Source: Scylla paramamosain
Taxonomy: Eukaryota; Arthropoda; Malacostraca; Decapoda; Portunidae
Direction: 5' to 3'
Assembly: GCF_035594125.1 (NCBI RefSeq)
Contig: NC_087186.1
Coordinates: 1,235,228 to 1,299,227 of the forward strand
DNA: 64,000 nucleotides
The position numbers and the translations under genes were made by a program. This document shows, piece by piece, positions 1-17,843 of this stretch (positions are counted from its first letter, which is position 1; each line of letters opens with the position of its first letter). The notes beneath the pieces were generated by a model, which searched no databases, was not told the origin of the DNA, and saw only the letters and a program-made list of their open reading frames with translations.

Positions 1-705
1 CAATGATATGTAAAAGATGAATTCCAGAAGTCTTCTGAAATCTGTTTCTGTCATACTGTTTCCTTGGAACCAGTTGTTAAGTCGTAAGACATCCATGAAG
101 TCCATTACGAACTGGTGTGTAGGGATTAAGGCTTTAATTTCGTGAAAAGAGTTAATTTCAGCTGCAAATCTAAGACCCACCTTGGAGGCTAGTACCATGA
201 GGTCAGTTTGACTCTTACCCCCAAAAATGTTCAAGAAATTTTTCTTGAAATTTGCATAACTAGTCCATATTTCAAGCGGACTGAAAGCGCTGGTATTCAT
301 CATGTGTGCTGCTTCTCAAGCCAATTTAGATCTGACGAAAGAGATCTTGTCTTCATTGGTGATAGTATTTGATCTTGTCATAATATCCTCACACAAACGG
401 ATGAAATCATGAGCCCTTTCTTGCGGGTTTTCTCCGCGAAATGCTGATATTGTTTCAGGAATAGGAAGTGCCTTAAGTGTAGTAGATGCATGCAAGGCAT
501 GAGGAGAGCCAGTAGAGGCTGAAGCAGAAGCATTAGGATTAGACATGGTTGCTGCTGATAATGATGGGTATTTATTCCCTGATCTTGTAATCAACACGTT
601 TCCGTCCTCATGAGGCACGGTATTTTCCACTGTAGTGGGTTTTGGTTCCGTTGATAATGCTTCTGATGATCTACTATCACTATTTTCCGCTTGGAAAAGA
701 ATTTT
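1..705 (-). pseudogene. retroelement gag fragment, runs off window edge
   Basis: An open minus-strand frame runs from about 705 to the first base of the window, interrupted only by one TGA at 316-318. It resembles the N-terminal capsid-like part of an LTR-retrotransposon Gag: a Ser/Thr/Ala-rich leader, then a segment beginning ISAFRGENPQERAHDFI, then a helical stretch that resumes after the TGA (EIWTSYANFKKNFLNIFG). The layout of a short folding start, an F-x-G motif and a later Y-x-x-F-K-x-x-F-x-x-x-FG block is typical of retrotransposon gag. No ATG is clear; the frame opens after a stop at 706-708. The satellite starts immediately upstream, so the 5' leader or LTR is missing. The element family is not identified. 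Confidence 0.6.
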
Positions 706-1771
<1,066 letters not shown>

Positions 1772-4700
1772 CCTATATGAGAGAAGAAAACATAACTTTT
1801 AGCGTTTGGATGCCTAGCACGCTCAAAAAATCAAAAGACATGTTTCTTGTAATGTTTTTTTTTTTTTTTTTCGTTTTCCTATGTTTTGCAAGCATTTTGA
1901 CATTTTGGTACGTAAAAATGTAAATGTAAAAATTTCTTGAAATATGTTTTTTTTTTTTTTTTTCGTAATAAGAGTTCTCTGCATGCATTTTGGTGTTTTT
2001 CTATGTAACAATATAAAAAAAAAATAAATAAAAAATACGCGATTTTGGTAACGTTATTCTATTGCTCTATAAAGGGTATTTTGTATTTGTTTTGGATTTT
2101 TTTTTATGTAAGATCACTTAAAAGACAAGTTTTTCGTAAAATGTTGTAATCCTATATGGGGTGATTTCGATGTATTTATTTTATTTATTCATTTATTTTT
2201 TTTGCCATTTTTTTGCCATATTTTTTCTGAAAATTTCGATACGTCTCCCCATGTAGGGAGCTATAAATGTTTTTTTTTTTTTCGTTTTAGTACCTAAATG
2301 TGAAAAAAAACACTCAAAATACACTATTTTGGTAATGTTGTTCTGTTTCTCCTTATAGAGTGTTATTCATGCGTTTTCCGGTTTTTTTACCTAAGAATAA
2401 AAAAAAAAAAAAACACTCATAATGCACATTTCTCGTACTGACTTTTCATTTCACCATATAGGATACTTTGCATGCATTTTGTCGTTTTTCTACGTAAGAT
2501 GCTCAAAATCATTCAAAATACTTGTTTTTGGTAATGTTATTCTGTTTCGTCATAAATGGTGTTTTCCATGCGTTTCAGTGTTTGGTACGTAAGTAGGTGA
2601 AAAAAAAAAATCGTTTTTGGTAATATTGTTTTATTTTGACATATAAGGTCCGTCCCGTTTTTTTTTTTTTTTTCGTTTTCGTGCATAAAGAGTTCAAAAC
2701 ACTCAAAAAAAAAAAAAAACACGTTTATGACAATATCGTTTCGTTTCCCATGTATTAGGATTTATAGTTATTTTGGGATTTTGGTACCTAACAAGGTGAA
2801 AAACACTCAAAGCCCACGTTTAAAAACTTTTATAAGTAAAGTGTCATTCGTGTTTTTTTTTTTTTTTTTCAATTTTCATACCTAAAAGGTCAGAAGCTCT
2901 CATGATAATTTTCTCATAATATATTATCGTTTCAATATTTTTTTTTATTTCCGCATATAGAGTATTTTGCATGCATTTTGGTTTATTTCTACTTAATAAG
3001 CTCAAAATGCCTCAAAGTACAAGTTTGTAATAAAGTTATACTATTTTTCTTTCTTTTTATGCATGTGTTTTATCTTTTTGGTACGTAAGAAGAAAAAACA
3101 AAACAAAAACAAAAAACCTCTGAAAGTGACGTTTTTGGTAATGTTGTTTTGGTTTAACTTATAAAGATCTTTCCATGCTTTTTATCGTTATGGTGTCTAG
3201 CAGGATCATAAACACTCAAAAGAAACCATTCTGAAATCTCGTTTCTTTTTCCCCATATAGGGTACCTTGCATGCATTTTGGCGTTCTGGTAAGTAACAAT
3301 GCGAAAAACACTAAAAATACGGTTTTTTTGTAAATATGTTCCGTTTCTTTATACAGACTGCTATTTATGCTTTTAAGCATTTTGGTACCTAAGAAACAAA
3401 AAAAAACTCATAATACATTTTTATCGTAATATCCTTTATTTTCCTTATATAGAGAACATTGAATATATTATGTCGATTTTTTTTTTTTTTTTAGCAAGTT
3501 CAAAAATACTCAAAATATTTGGTTTTGGCAATGTTATTTTGCTTTTCCATAGATGATGCCTTCCACGCGTTCTAGCGCTATGCTACGTAAGAAACTGAAA
3601 AATACACAAAAAACATCATTTTGTAATGGTGTTATCTATGCACATATAGGGTTCTTTCCATGCTTTTTAGCTTTTTCGTGACTAACATGCACAAAAACAT
3701 TGAAATAATACGTTTTTTTAATGTCCTTTCGTTTCCCTATATAAGGGGCTTTGCAGACATTTTTGCGTTTTGATACCTAATAACATTAAAAAAAAAAAAA
3801 AACTCAAAATACATGTTTAGGTAATGTTATACTTTTTCTTCAAAGAGTGCTATTAATGCGTTTTTGCCATTTGGTACCTAAAGAGATTAAACAAAAAAAA
3901 AACAGAAAACTTATAATGTACGTTTCTTGTAATGTCTTTTAGTTTCCCCATATAGCGTATTTGGTAGGCATTTTGGCGTTTCCCTACGTATCAAGCTCAA
4001 AAACACTCTAAATATTTGTTTTTTGGTAATGTTATTTTCTTTTGCAACAATATGAGTGTTTTCAATAGGTTTTAGCCTTTTGCTACGTAAGTTTGAAAAC
4101 ACTCAATAGACTGGTTTTTCGTAATGTTTTGTAATCCCATATAGTGTGGTTCCTATATTTTTTTTTCATTTTGGTGTCTAGCACGCTGATAGACACTCAA
4201 AAGACATGTCTCTGGAAATCTCGTTTCCTTTCCCCATATAGGGGGCTTTGCATGCATTTTGGCGTTTTGCAAACTTAACATTGTGAAAAATACTATAAAT
4301 ACATGTTTCCGGTAATTTTTTATTTGTTTATTTATTTGTTTATTTACTTTTTTTTTCTGTTTCTTCATATAGAGTAGATACATGCATCATAGCGTTTTGA
4401 TATCTGAGAAGGTTGAAGGCACTCATAATGCACGTTTCTCTTAACATTCTTTCGTTACCCTATAGAGGGCACTTTCCATGGACTTCATCGTTTTTGTACA
4501 TAACAACCTTAGAAATACTCTAAATACTTTTTTTTTTTGTTTATAATGTTATTCTCTTTCTACAAAGAAAAAAAAAGTGTTTTGCATGCGTTTTAGCGTT
4601 TTCATACTCAAGAAGCTCAAAAACAATCAAAAGAAACGTTTTTCGTGATGTTATTTTGTATTCCCATATAGTTTGACTTTGATGATTTTTAGCGTTTTGG

Positions 4701-5124
4701 TGTATAACACGCTTATAATCACCTAAAGACACGTTTTTTTTATTTTTTTATTTATCTATTTTTTTTTTTTTACGTTCCTTCATATAAGGGGCTTTACATG
4801 CATTTTGGTGTTCTGGTACCTAACAATGTGAAACACGCATAAAATAAACGTTTATGGTAATATTGTTTTGTTTCTCCATATGGTGTGCTATTCAAGCGTT
4901 TTGTCATTTTAATACATTAGAAGATTAAAAACACTTATAAAACATGTTTCTCATAGTGTCCTTTCATTTCCACATATAGCGTACTTTGGATGCATTTTGG
5001 CGTTTTTGTAAGTAAGAATATCAAATACATTTAGAATACTTGTTCTTGGTAATATTATTGGGTTTCTCCATAAAGGGTGTTTCGCATGCGTTTTAGCGTT
5101 CTGGTACATAAGTAGCTTAAAAAC

Positions 5125-7085
<1,961 letters not shown>

Positions 7086-7424
7086 TCTCGTTTTAATACT
7101 CAAGAATAAAAAAAAAAAATCAAATGTACGTTTCTTGTGATGCTATTTCTTTCCCCATATTGGGTACTTTGCATGCATTTTGGCGTTTTTCTTCCTAGAA
7201 AGCTCAAAAACACTCAAAATATATTTTTGTGGTAAAGTTATCCTATTTCTCTATAAAGAGTGTTTTGCAACGTTTTAGCGTTTTAGTACATAAATTGCTA
7301 AAAAAAATACACTCAATTTGGTTAAGTTGCTTTTATTTTCTTATTTAGGGTGTTTTCCATGTTTCTTTTTTTTTTGCGATATTGGTGCCTAAATGGCTCG
7401 TAAACACTCAAAAGGACACGCTTC

Positions 7425-7427
<3 letters not shown>

Positions 7428-7516
<89 letters not shown>
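7428..7516. repeat. (AT)n microsatellite
   Basis: About 44 AT units inside satellite block B, with minus-sense monomers on both sides. Confidence 0.98.
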
Positions 7517-7521
<5 letters not shown>

Positions 7522-8510
7522 TTTTTCCTTAATAGGGTGTTTTGCATGTATTCTGGCGTTTTAGTACCTAACAATGTAAAAAAAAAAGCGTTTTTGGAAA
7601 TTTTTTTGTTCTCTATATAGAGTGATATTCATGCATAGTTCCGTTCTCGTATCAAACAAGCTAAAACACACCCACAATACATGTTTCTCATGATGTCCTT
7701 TAGTTTCCCCATATGTGATTATTTGTATGCATTTTGGTATTTTAGTAACAATGTAAAAAAAAAAAAACTCAAAACTCACGTTTCTTCTAATAGTATTCTA
7801 ATTCTCCAATAAAGTGTTTTCCATGCGTTCTAGCGTTTTGCTAAGTAAGTAGCTCAAAAAAAAACTTATATGACACAGCTTTTTTGTTAAGTTCTTTTGT
7901 TTTCCCCTATATGGAGCTTTCCATTCTTTTTAGCGTTTTGATGCTTCTAACCCTTACAATCACTCAAAAGACAAATTTCTGGAAATGTCGTTTCGTTTCT
8001 CTTTAGATGGTACTTTGCATACATTTTTACGCTTTTGGTACATAACTATGTGAAAATACTGAAAATACACGTATTTGGTAAACCTTTATTGGTTTCTTCA
8101 TATAGAGTACTATTCATGCGTTTTCGCGTTTTTGGAGACCTAAAACACTCATAATACACATTTTTCGTAATGTCTTTTTTGTTTCCCCTTAAAGGGTACT
8201 TTCCGTGTATTTTTGGCTCGTATCTGGGTAACAAGCTCAAAAACACTGAAATACACGTTTTTTTTGTAATGTTGTTCTATTTCTCCTTATAGGGATTTGT
8301 GCATGCGTGTTTTGGTGCGTACGTAGCTAAAAAAAAAAAAAGACACGTTTTGGGTAATGTTTTTTTTTTTTTTCTTATTAAGGGTCTTTAAAATGTATTT
8401 TTTTAGGGTATTGATGCCAAACACACTCATAAAAACTCAAAAGACACGCTTTTGGAAATAACGTTTCCTTACCCCCCAAAAAAAGTGTAATAATAAAAAA
8501 AAAATGATAA

Positions 8511-9130
8511 TAATAATAATAGTAATGTAATTCAATTTCTACATAAAGGGTTTTCTCAATGCATTTTAGCGTTTTGGTACATGAGTAGCTCAAAAACACC
8601 CAATAGACACGTTTTTGGTTTTCTTTTTGTTCATATAGGTAGTTTTCCATACTATTTAGCGTTTTGGTTTTTAACACTTTTTAGGCCTTTAAGTAGATAA
8701 CATATATTGTTATCTACTTAAAGGCCTAAATGCATACAAATCATCCGATATCGGGAAACGAAAGGATATTACGAGAAGCGTCTTTTTATTAGGATTTTTG
8801 AGCTTCTTAAATACCAAAACCTCCGTATGGAGGAACAGAACATTACTAAAAACGTGTATTTTGTGTATTTTTCACAAAGTTATGTCAAAATGCGTGCAAA
8901 GCATCATCTATGGGGAAACGAAGCTGCATTACCAGAAGCATGTCTTTTTGAGAGTTCATGGTCGTGTTAAAAACCAAAACGCTAAATAGCATGGAAAACT
9001 ACCTATATGAATAAAAAGAAAACCAAAAACGTGTCTATTGGGTGTTTTTGAGCTACTTATGTACCAAAACGCTAAAATGCATTGACAAAACCCTTTATGT
9101 AGAAACTGAATTACATTACCATTATTATTA
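8511..9130. repeat. imperfect inverted repeat, 167-bp arms
   Basis: Positions 8511-8677 and 8964-9130 are reverse complements with only a handful of differences by eye. They enclose a 286-bp spacer that contains the perfect palindrome at 8680-8730. The arms are much more alike than ordinary neighbouring monomers, so this is a recent inverted duplication, not chance facing of old monomers. Confidence 0.85.
8680..8730. repeat. perfect palindrome, 23-bp arms with 5-base loop
   Basis: Positions 8680-8702 are the exact reverse complement of 8708-8730, with TATAT between. The arms start TTTAGGCCTTTAAG. It lies exactly where satellite block B (minus) turns into block C (plus). The arm sequence does not look like a normal part of the monomer. 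Confidence 0.95.
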
Positions 9131-9350
9131 TTTTTTTTTTTACGTATAAAACGTATATATACTCTATATGGGGAAACGAAAAGACATTACGAGAAACATG
9201 TATAATGGATGTTTTTTTTGAGATTCTTAGGTAACAAAACGCTAAAAAGAATGAAAAAGCACTCTATATAAAGAAAAAGAAAAATACTACCAAAAATGTG
9301 TGTTTCGAGTGTTTTTAATATTATTAGGCACGAAAACGGGAAAATGCATG
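8731..9350 (+). repeat. satellite block C, plus orientation
   Basis: About six monomers in plus sense, such as ATGCATACAAATCATCC and TACCAAAACGCTAAAATGC. Near 9350 the sense flips again; the remaining 100 bp to 9455 read in minus sense (CACGTTTTTGTAATGTTCTG, TTTGGTACCTAAGAAGC). Confidence 0.8.
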
Positions 9351-9453
9351 CAAAAGCAAAATGCACGTTTTTGTAATGTTCTGTTTTTTTTTTTTTTCTC
9401 ATATATAGTTTGGTACCTAAGAAGCTCAAACACACTTATAACAGACATTTCTC

Positions 9454-10039
<586 letters not shown>

Positions 10040-10040
10040 G

Positions 10041-10058
10041 TGGTGTCAGGAGTGGGAT
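10041..10058 (+). promoter_or_regulatory. primer-binding site, tRNA-Leu type
   Basis: TGGTGTCAGGAGTGGGAT starts two bases after the 5' LTR. It is complementary to the CCA-terminated 3' end expected of a tRNA-Leu, with one likely mismatch. Many invertebrate Gypsy elements use a Leu primer with this TGGTGTCAG start. Confidence 0.7.
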
Positions 10059-10250
10059 GAGTTAAGTGCTAACTGTGTGCGTCGCGGTGTGTTATCGAGT
10101 GTGCGTGTGTATTGCACAGGGGAGGCGAGCAGCGGTGGTACGGGTAACGTACTTGTGGATCGCAGCGGGCGGGCGGACGGTGCAGTGTGTTTTGCCATGG
10201 TAAGCTGCGTGCTGTGTTAAGTTACGGTGCCTTACTGTAATTAAGTCAGC

Positions 10251-11633
10251 ATGGCGGCGAAAGAAATCACACTAGTGGATGTTATGAGTGCCCTGAAGGC
10301 GCAGGGAGAGGTACAGCATGCTGAGTTGCAAGCGGTGACGAGCAGTGTAGACCGTGTATTTAAGGAGGTTATGGGGCTCGTGAAGGAGGAGTGTTCACGG
10401 GTTAAAGACGAGGTGTTAAGTGAAGTGTTCACCAAGGATCAGGTGAAGGGAGAGGTGGAAAAAGCGGCCAGTGAACTGAGGAGATATGTGGATGAGGTTG
10501 TGGCGGCACAGGCGCCTCCTGTACTCTCTCAGCATAAAGGCACGCTGTTCCGGTCAAGTGGGCGTGCTAGTGAGACTGAGGGGGGGAGTGACGAAGGGGA
10601 GGAGGATAATAGTTGTCACGGAAGCCTAAACAGCCTTTCTCCATTGGCCAAGGTGATACCGTCTCCCCTACGCTCTCATGTAAACGTCTTATCACCTCCA
10701 CCATCCCCGCTAGCCTCAGTAAAGTCGTACCCCTCTGCTGCCAGCTCCACGTCACGGAGGCTGAAGGACGGGACGAGGCGCCGGCCACAGGAGTTCGATG
10801 GAACAGTGTCTTGGGAAGCGTATAAGACACAGTTCGAGCTCTTGGCCAGCGCCCGCCAGTGGAGTCGCCCTGAGATGGCCATGCAGCTGGTGTGGGCACT
10901 CAAAGGACCGGCATTAGAAGTCCTGAACCAGCTGCCAGCTGCCCAGCGGTGCTCGTATAGTAAAGTGACGGCGACACTGGAGAGGAGGTACGGGTACCAG
11001 CACCAAACCGAGGTGTTCAGGACAAGGTTCCGGGCCAGGTTACGAGGCCCGGGGGAGACCCTGACACGCCTGGCGCAGGATTTGGAGGTGCTGGTGCGGC
11101 GTGCGTACCCGGAGGCCAGTGAGGAGATGATCACCATTCTCCTGCGGGATCAGTTCGTTGATGCCATCGATAACCAAAAACTGAGGATATACGTCCAGCA
11201 GGCACACCCCAAGGACCTTCAGGAGGCCCTGGCAAGGGGCCTGGAGATGGAGTCATTTCTCCGGACGACGCGGGAGCGACCCAGCGGGAATTATGTCCCG
11301 CAGAGAGTGAAGGCAAAGAAAGGGGCCGTGCAGAAGGCCTACTCTAGCCCTTCACCGCCCCTAGGTGAGTTCAGGGGTAAGTGCTACTCTTGCGGGCAGC
11401 AGGGGCACACCAAGAGGTACTGCCCGCAGGGATCGAGTAGCGGAAAGGCTGTCAACGGCAGAGCAGGGCAGTACCAGTACAAACCCTGTTGTTGGAACTG
11501 CGGTCAGGGGCACAAGACGGCAGAGTGTGCCCTCATCTCTCCCAGGGATAGCAAGGAGGCTGGGGGAAACGGAAAGAGGTTGGTGGAAGGGGTCGAGCGC
11601 CAGCCAGAGAGCCAGAGACCCCAGTCCGCCTAA
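10251..11633 (+). CDS. gag: Gag polyprotein of element 1 (460 aa)
   Basis: An intact structural protein frame beginning with ATG at 10,251. Residues 1-120 are acidic and helical. A central capsid-like region carries RPQEFDGTVSWEAYKTQFEL, a form seen in Gypsy gags of metazoans. Near the C-terminus are two zinc knuckles: CYSCGQQGHTKRYC (CX2CX4HX4C) and CWNCGQGHKTAEC (one residue shorter, CX2CX3HX4C). It should form the virus-like particle and bind the genomic RNA in the cytoplasm. The frame ends at TAA 11,631-11,633, and the pol frame overlaps its last 80 bp in the -1 register with a slippery site at 11,564. Confidence 0.92.
   Translation: MAAKEITLVDVMSALKAQGEVQHAELQAVTSSVDRVFKEVMGLVKEECSRVKDEVLSEVFTKDQVKGEVEKAASELRRYVDEVVAAQAPPVLSQHKGTLFRSSGRASETEGGSDEGEEDNSCHGSLNSLSPLAKVIPSPLRSHVNVLSPPPSPLASVKSYPSAASSTSRRLKDGTRRRPQEFDGTVSWEAYKTQFELLASARQWSRPEMAMQLVWALKGPALEVLNQLPAAQRCSYSKVTATLERRYGYQHQTEVFRTRFRARLRGPGETLTRLAQDLEVLVRRAYPEASEEMITILLRDQFVDAIDNQKLRIYVQQAHPKDLQEALARGLEMESFLRTTRERPSGNYVPQRVKAKKGAVQKAYSSPSPPLGEFRGKCYSCGQQGHTKRYCPQGSSSGKAVNGRAGQYQYKPCCWNCGQGHKTAECALISPRDSKEAGGNGKRLVEGVERQPESQRPQSA
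11564..11622 (+). promoter_or_regulatory. predicted -1 ribosomal frameshift signal: slippery heptamer plus H-type pseudoknot
   Basis: The heptamer G_GGA_AAC (11,564-11,570) is in the correct gag register. After a 7-nt spacer, stem 1 is GGTTGG (11,578-11,583) with CCAGCC (11,600-11,605, one G-U pair). Its loop contains GGGGTC (11,589-11,594), which pairs with GACCCC (11,617-11,622) to make stem 2. Gag stops at 11,631. The -1 frame is open from 11,552 and leads into protease. GGGAAAC is an established -1 slippery sequence in retroviruses such as the simian type D group. The fold was worked out by eye. Confidence 0.8.
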
Positions 11634-14600
11634 GTTGCCGCGCCGAGGGTGCCCGGACAGTGCAGGTGGGCGGGCAAGTGGATGGCAAATCTTGCTGCCT
11701 CACTGTGGACTCGGGCGCGGAACATACCTTCGTGCAGGACGGGGTGGTGGCAACTGGACAGCCCCCGGTGGCCCAGCAACAACTGTGTGGTATTACAGGG
11801 CACTGCACACAGCTGAGGGGACCAGTGCATGCCAGGATTGCGGTTGGCAGCACGGAGGAGCATCTTCCCGTCTTTGTAGCGGACGTCGGGGAGAACTTGC
11901 TTGGCCTAGACTACCTGAAGCAGAGCAGGGCGGTGCTGGACTTCGGGGAAATGACTATGTCGGTCAGAGGTAGTGTGGTGCCGCTACAGGAGGGCGGTGT
12001 TGACGCAGAGGAGTGTGAAGCTTCAATTGAAACTCACCGAGCCCATACTGCATCCCTCCCCGAAGCTAGCCACCGCTGCCGTCTCAGTAAGGAACAGAAG
12101 GAGGAAAGTCAAGGGTCGGAAGAGTGTGAAGGTGTACAGATGACTATGGACCCGGAAGGTCATTGCGAGGACATGCAGGGGAGTAACACTGGGGTTCCAC
12201 CTCATCTGCAGGATCTATTGCAGAGGAGTTCGGCATGCCTGTCTGGGGAACAGGTGGACGAGGTGAAGGAAGTGCTGGCTCTGTATGCAGATGTCTTCTC
12301 GCAGGGAGATAATGACCTGGGCCGGACCAGTCTGGTTAAACACCGCATTCACACAGGGGATAGTCGGCCGGTTAAGTTGCCGCCCCGCCGGATTGCGCCT
12401 GCTTGTCGGCTGGAAGTGGAAAAAGCCGTGGAGGAGTTGCGCGCGCAAGGGATAATCGAAAAGTCGGCTAGTCCCTGGAGTGCTGCTGTTGTTCTCGTTA
12501 AGAAGAAGGATGGGTCTACCAGGTGTTGTGTGGACTATCGGGGCCTTAACGCGGTGACGACAAAGGACTCTTACCCTCTACCGAGGGTGGATGACACGCT
12601 TGATGCGCTCACGGGGGCCCAGTGGTTCTCCACCTTAGACTTGAAATCAGGTTACCATCAAGTTGAGGTTGCGGAGGAGGACAGAGAGAAAACGGCCTTC
12701 TCGTATGGGCAGGGACTGTATCAGTTTAAAGTGATGAGTTTTGGTCTGGTGAATGCCCCGGCCACCTTTGAGCATCTAATGGAGCGTGTGTTGGATGGGT
12801 TGCTGTGGAAAAGCGCCCTGGTGTACTTGGACGATGTGCTAGTGTACGGGAATTCGTTCAAGGGGGCTCTGGAGAGGCTTAAGACAGTGTTGGACAGGTT
12901 CAGGGGGGCAAATGTGAAACTCAGTCCAAAGAAGTGTAGCCTGTTCCAGAGGGAAGTGCCGTTTCTGGGTCACATAGTGATTAGTGAGGGAGTAAAAACA
13001 GACCCTGGTAAGGTAGAGTCAGTTAAGGAGTGGCCAGTGCCGCGCAGTGTGACGGAAGTGCGCGGGTTCCTTGGGTTGTGTACGTACTACCGGAGGTTTG
13101 TGAAGGGTTTTGCGCAAATTGCGGTGCCACTCCATCACTTGACTCGTAAAGGGGCATGCTTTCACTGGAGCGAGGACTGTCAACGGGCCTTTGAAACTCT
13201 GAAAGAGGCTCTCGCTAACGCCCCTGTGTTACCGTACCCGGATCCAATGAAACCATATGTGTTGGATTGTGATGCGAGTGCTGAGGGAGTAGGAGCCGTC
13301 TTGTCCCAGGAGAAAGACGGACAAGAGTGGGTCGTCTCCTACTTCAGCAGGAAGTTCTCAGCCCCCGAAAGGAACTATTGCGTCACTCGTAAGGAGTTGT
13401 TGGCAGTGATCCTGGCCATTGATCACTTCCATCCTTACTTGTACGGGGCCAGATTCAAGATTAGGACAGACCATGCTGCTCTGAGGTGGCTGAAAACCCT
13501 CAGAAACCCGGAGGGGCAGCTGGCCAGGTGGATTGGCAAGCTGGAGCAGCATGACTACAACATCGAATACCGGCCTGGAAAAATGCATAGCAATGCTGAC
13601 AGTTTGAGTCGCCGTCCTTGCGACAGTGACTGCAGGCATTGTAGACGCCATGAGACTGAGCCTGTGTGCGTGAAGGCTGCCGGTCTTGTCAGTGACACTG
13701 AGTGGGGAGAGGACCTCAAACAGGCCCAGCGACAGGACGCTGATATCGGGCCCATAGTGACACTGCGGGAAGAAGCCGAAGAAAAACCACCATGGGAAAG
13801 CGTGGCCCCGCTAAGCCCTGCCGCCAAGGCGTTGTGGCAGCAATGGGCAGTGTTGCGAGTGAGTGACGGTGTGCTGCAACGGCGGTGGGAGTCATGTGAC
13901 GGCGGTGTGGCCTTCTGGCAAACAATTGTCCCTGTGAATATGAGGGAGGCCTTAGTGCGCGAGGCTCACGGTGGAAATGCAAGTGGTCACTTCGGTGTGA
14001 GGAAAACGCTAGGGCGGTTAAAGCAGCGGGTTTATTGGGTAGGCATGCGGAAGGACGTTAGTGAATTGTGCAAAGTGTGTGACGTGTGCTGTGGGAAGAT
14101 GGGCCCCGGGAAAAAGACGGTTGCTCCCTTACAGGTGTATCAGGTTGGGGCACCTATGGAGAGGGTGGCAGTGGACATCCTGGATCCGTTCCCTCAGACA
14201 CTGAGAGGTAACCGCTTTGTGTGTGTGACCATGGACTACTTCACTAAATGGCCGGAAGCGTATCCGCTGCCAAACCATGAGGCTGCCACCGTGGCAGGTG
14301 TGTTAGTGGACGAGTTCTTCGCCCGGTTTGGCGTGCCGCACGAGCTGCACTCTGACCAGGGCAGGGAGTTTGAGTCGGCAGTATTCCGGGAGTGCTGCCA
14401 GTTGCTGGGCGTCAAGAAAACTCGTACTACACCCCTGCGGCCGCAGTCGGATGGCATGGTGGAACGCTACAACCGCACGTTGGGGCAGGAGTTGGCCAAA
14501 TATTGCCAGGAAGGGCAGGAGGACTGGGACTTAAAAATCCCCCTGCTTCTCTTGGCCTACCGGTCAGCCGAGCATGAGGTGACCGGTTACACGCCAGCCC

Positions 14601-15277
14601 GGCTGATGTGTGGGCGGGAGCTCCGGCTACCAGTGAACCTCGTGACTGGCAGGCCGCCGGACGAAGACCTGCCCACTACCATCACCCAGTACGCTACAGC
14701 CCTACAGGACCGTCTCCGGGAGGTACACCATCAGGTGAGGGGTAACCTGAAGGTGTCCGGTGAGGCGATGAAGGACCGGTACGACCGCCGGGCAACGGCA
14801 CCACCCTTTAGCGAGGGGGATCAGGTGTGGCTGCACAACCCTCGGCGTAAGAAAGGATTGTCCCCTAAGCTCCAGAGCCCCTGGGAGGGGCCATACGTGG
14901 TGGAGAAGGTCATCTCGGACGTCACCTTCAGGATACGCCAAGGGCCAAGGAAGCGGGCACTGGTGGTGCACGCTGACAGGCTCTGGGGTTACCATGGCCC
15001 TGGAAACTTCCCCTGGGGAGAGCGAGCTGCTCTCCTGACCAATGACGAAGAGGAGGACAAGGACAAGGGCCTTGGGGACGACGAGCCCCTGGTGATGGAG
15101 GATGACGGAGACCTGGACCTGAGAGAGCCTGAGCCGCTGGTGATGGAGGAAGGTGGAGCGGATGAGTTGTGTCCCTTGGAGGGGGCACTGGCGGATGTCG
15201 ACGCTGGACCTGTAGCAGGGAGACCCAGACGGGAGCGGCATCCACCCAAATGGAGTGAGGATTATGTTCTTTGTTGA
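11571..15277 (+). CDS. pol: Pol polyprotein of element 1: protease, RT, RNase H, integrase
   Basis: An open frame of over 1,200 codons in the -1 register to gag, with no suitable ATG at its start, so it is probably made as a Gag-Pol fusion by frameshifting. Numbering from 11,660: aspartic protease DSGAEHTF near residue 20; RT with the catalytic YLDDVLVY near residue 389; RNase H starting DCDASAEGVG near 535; integrase HHCC zinc finger (HGGNASGHFG to CKVCDVC) near 770-815; catalytic core D...D...E with VDILDPF, SDQGREFE and VERYNRT; and a C-terminal WEGPYVVEK GPY/F module. An acidic tail (EEDKDKGLGDDE) follows. All catalytic residues I can see are present. Stop TGA at 15,275-15,277. Confidence 0.93.
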
Positions 15278-15385
15278 TTTTTGATATACCTAAAGTTGAA
15301 GTATTATTTTCTTGTTTTTGGGGGTGTATCTGTAACCTAAAGGGAATAGAGAGAGTTGGGGAGCGAGGGCGCTCAGTCTCTTTAC

Positions 15386-15397
15386 AGGAGGGGGTAG
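15386..15397 (+). promoter_or_regulatory. polypurine tract of element 1
   Basis: AGGAGGGGG followed by TAG directly before the 3' LTR start at 15,398. This is the usual plus-strand priming site. Confidence 0.75.
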
Positions 15398-17735
<2,338 letters not shown>

Positions 17736-17843
17736 ATATTTTTATTTTTTTTTATGTAGGAAGGACACTGGCCAAGGGCAACAAAAATCTAATAAAAAAA
17801 TGCCCACTGAATTGCCAGTCCCATAAGAGGGTCAAACCAGTGG

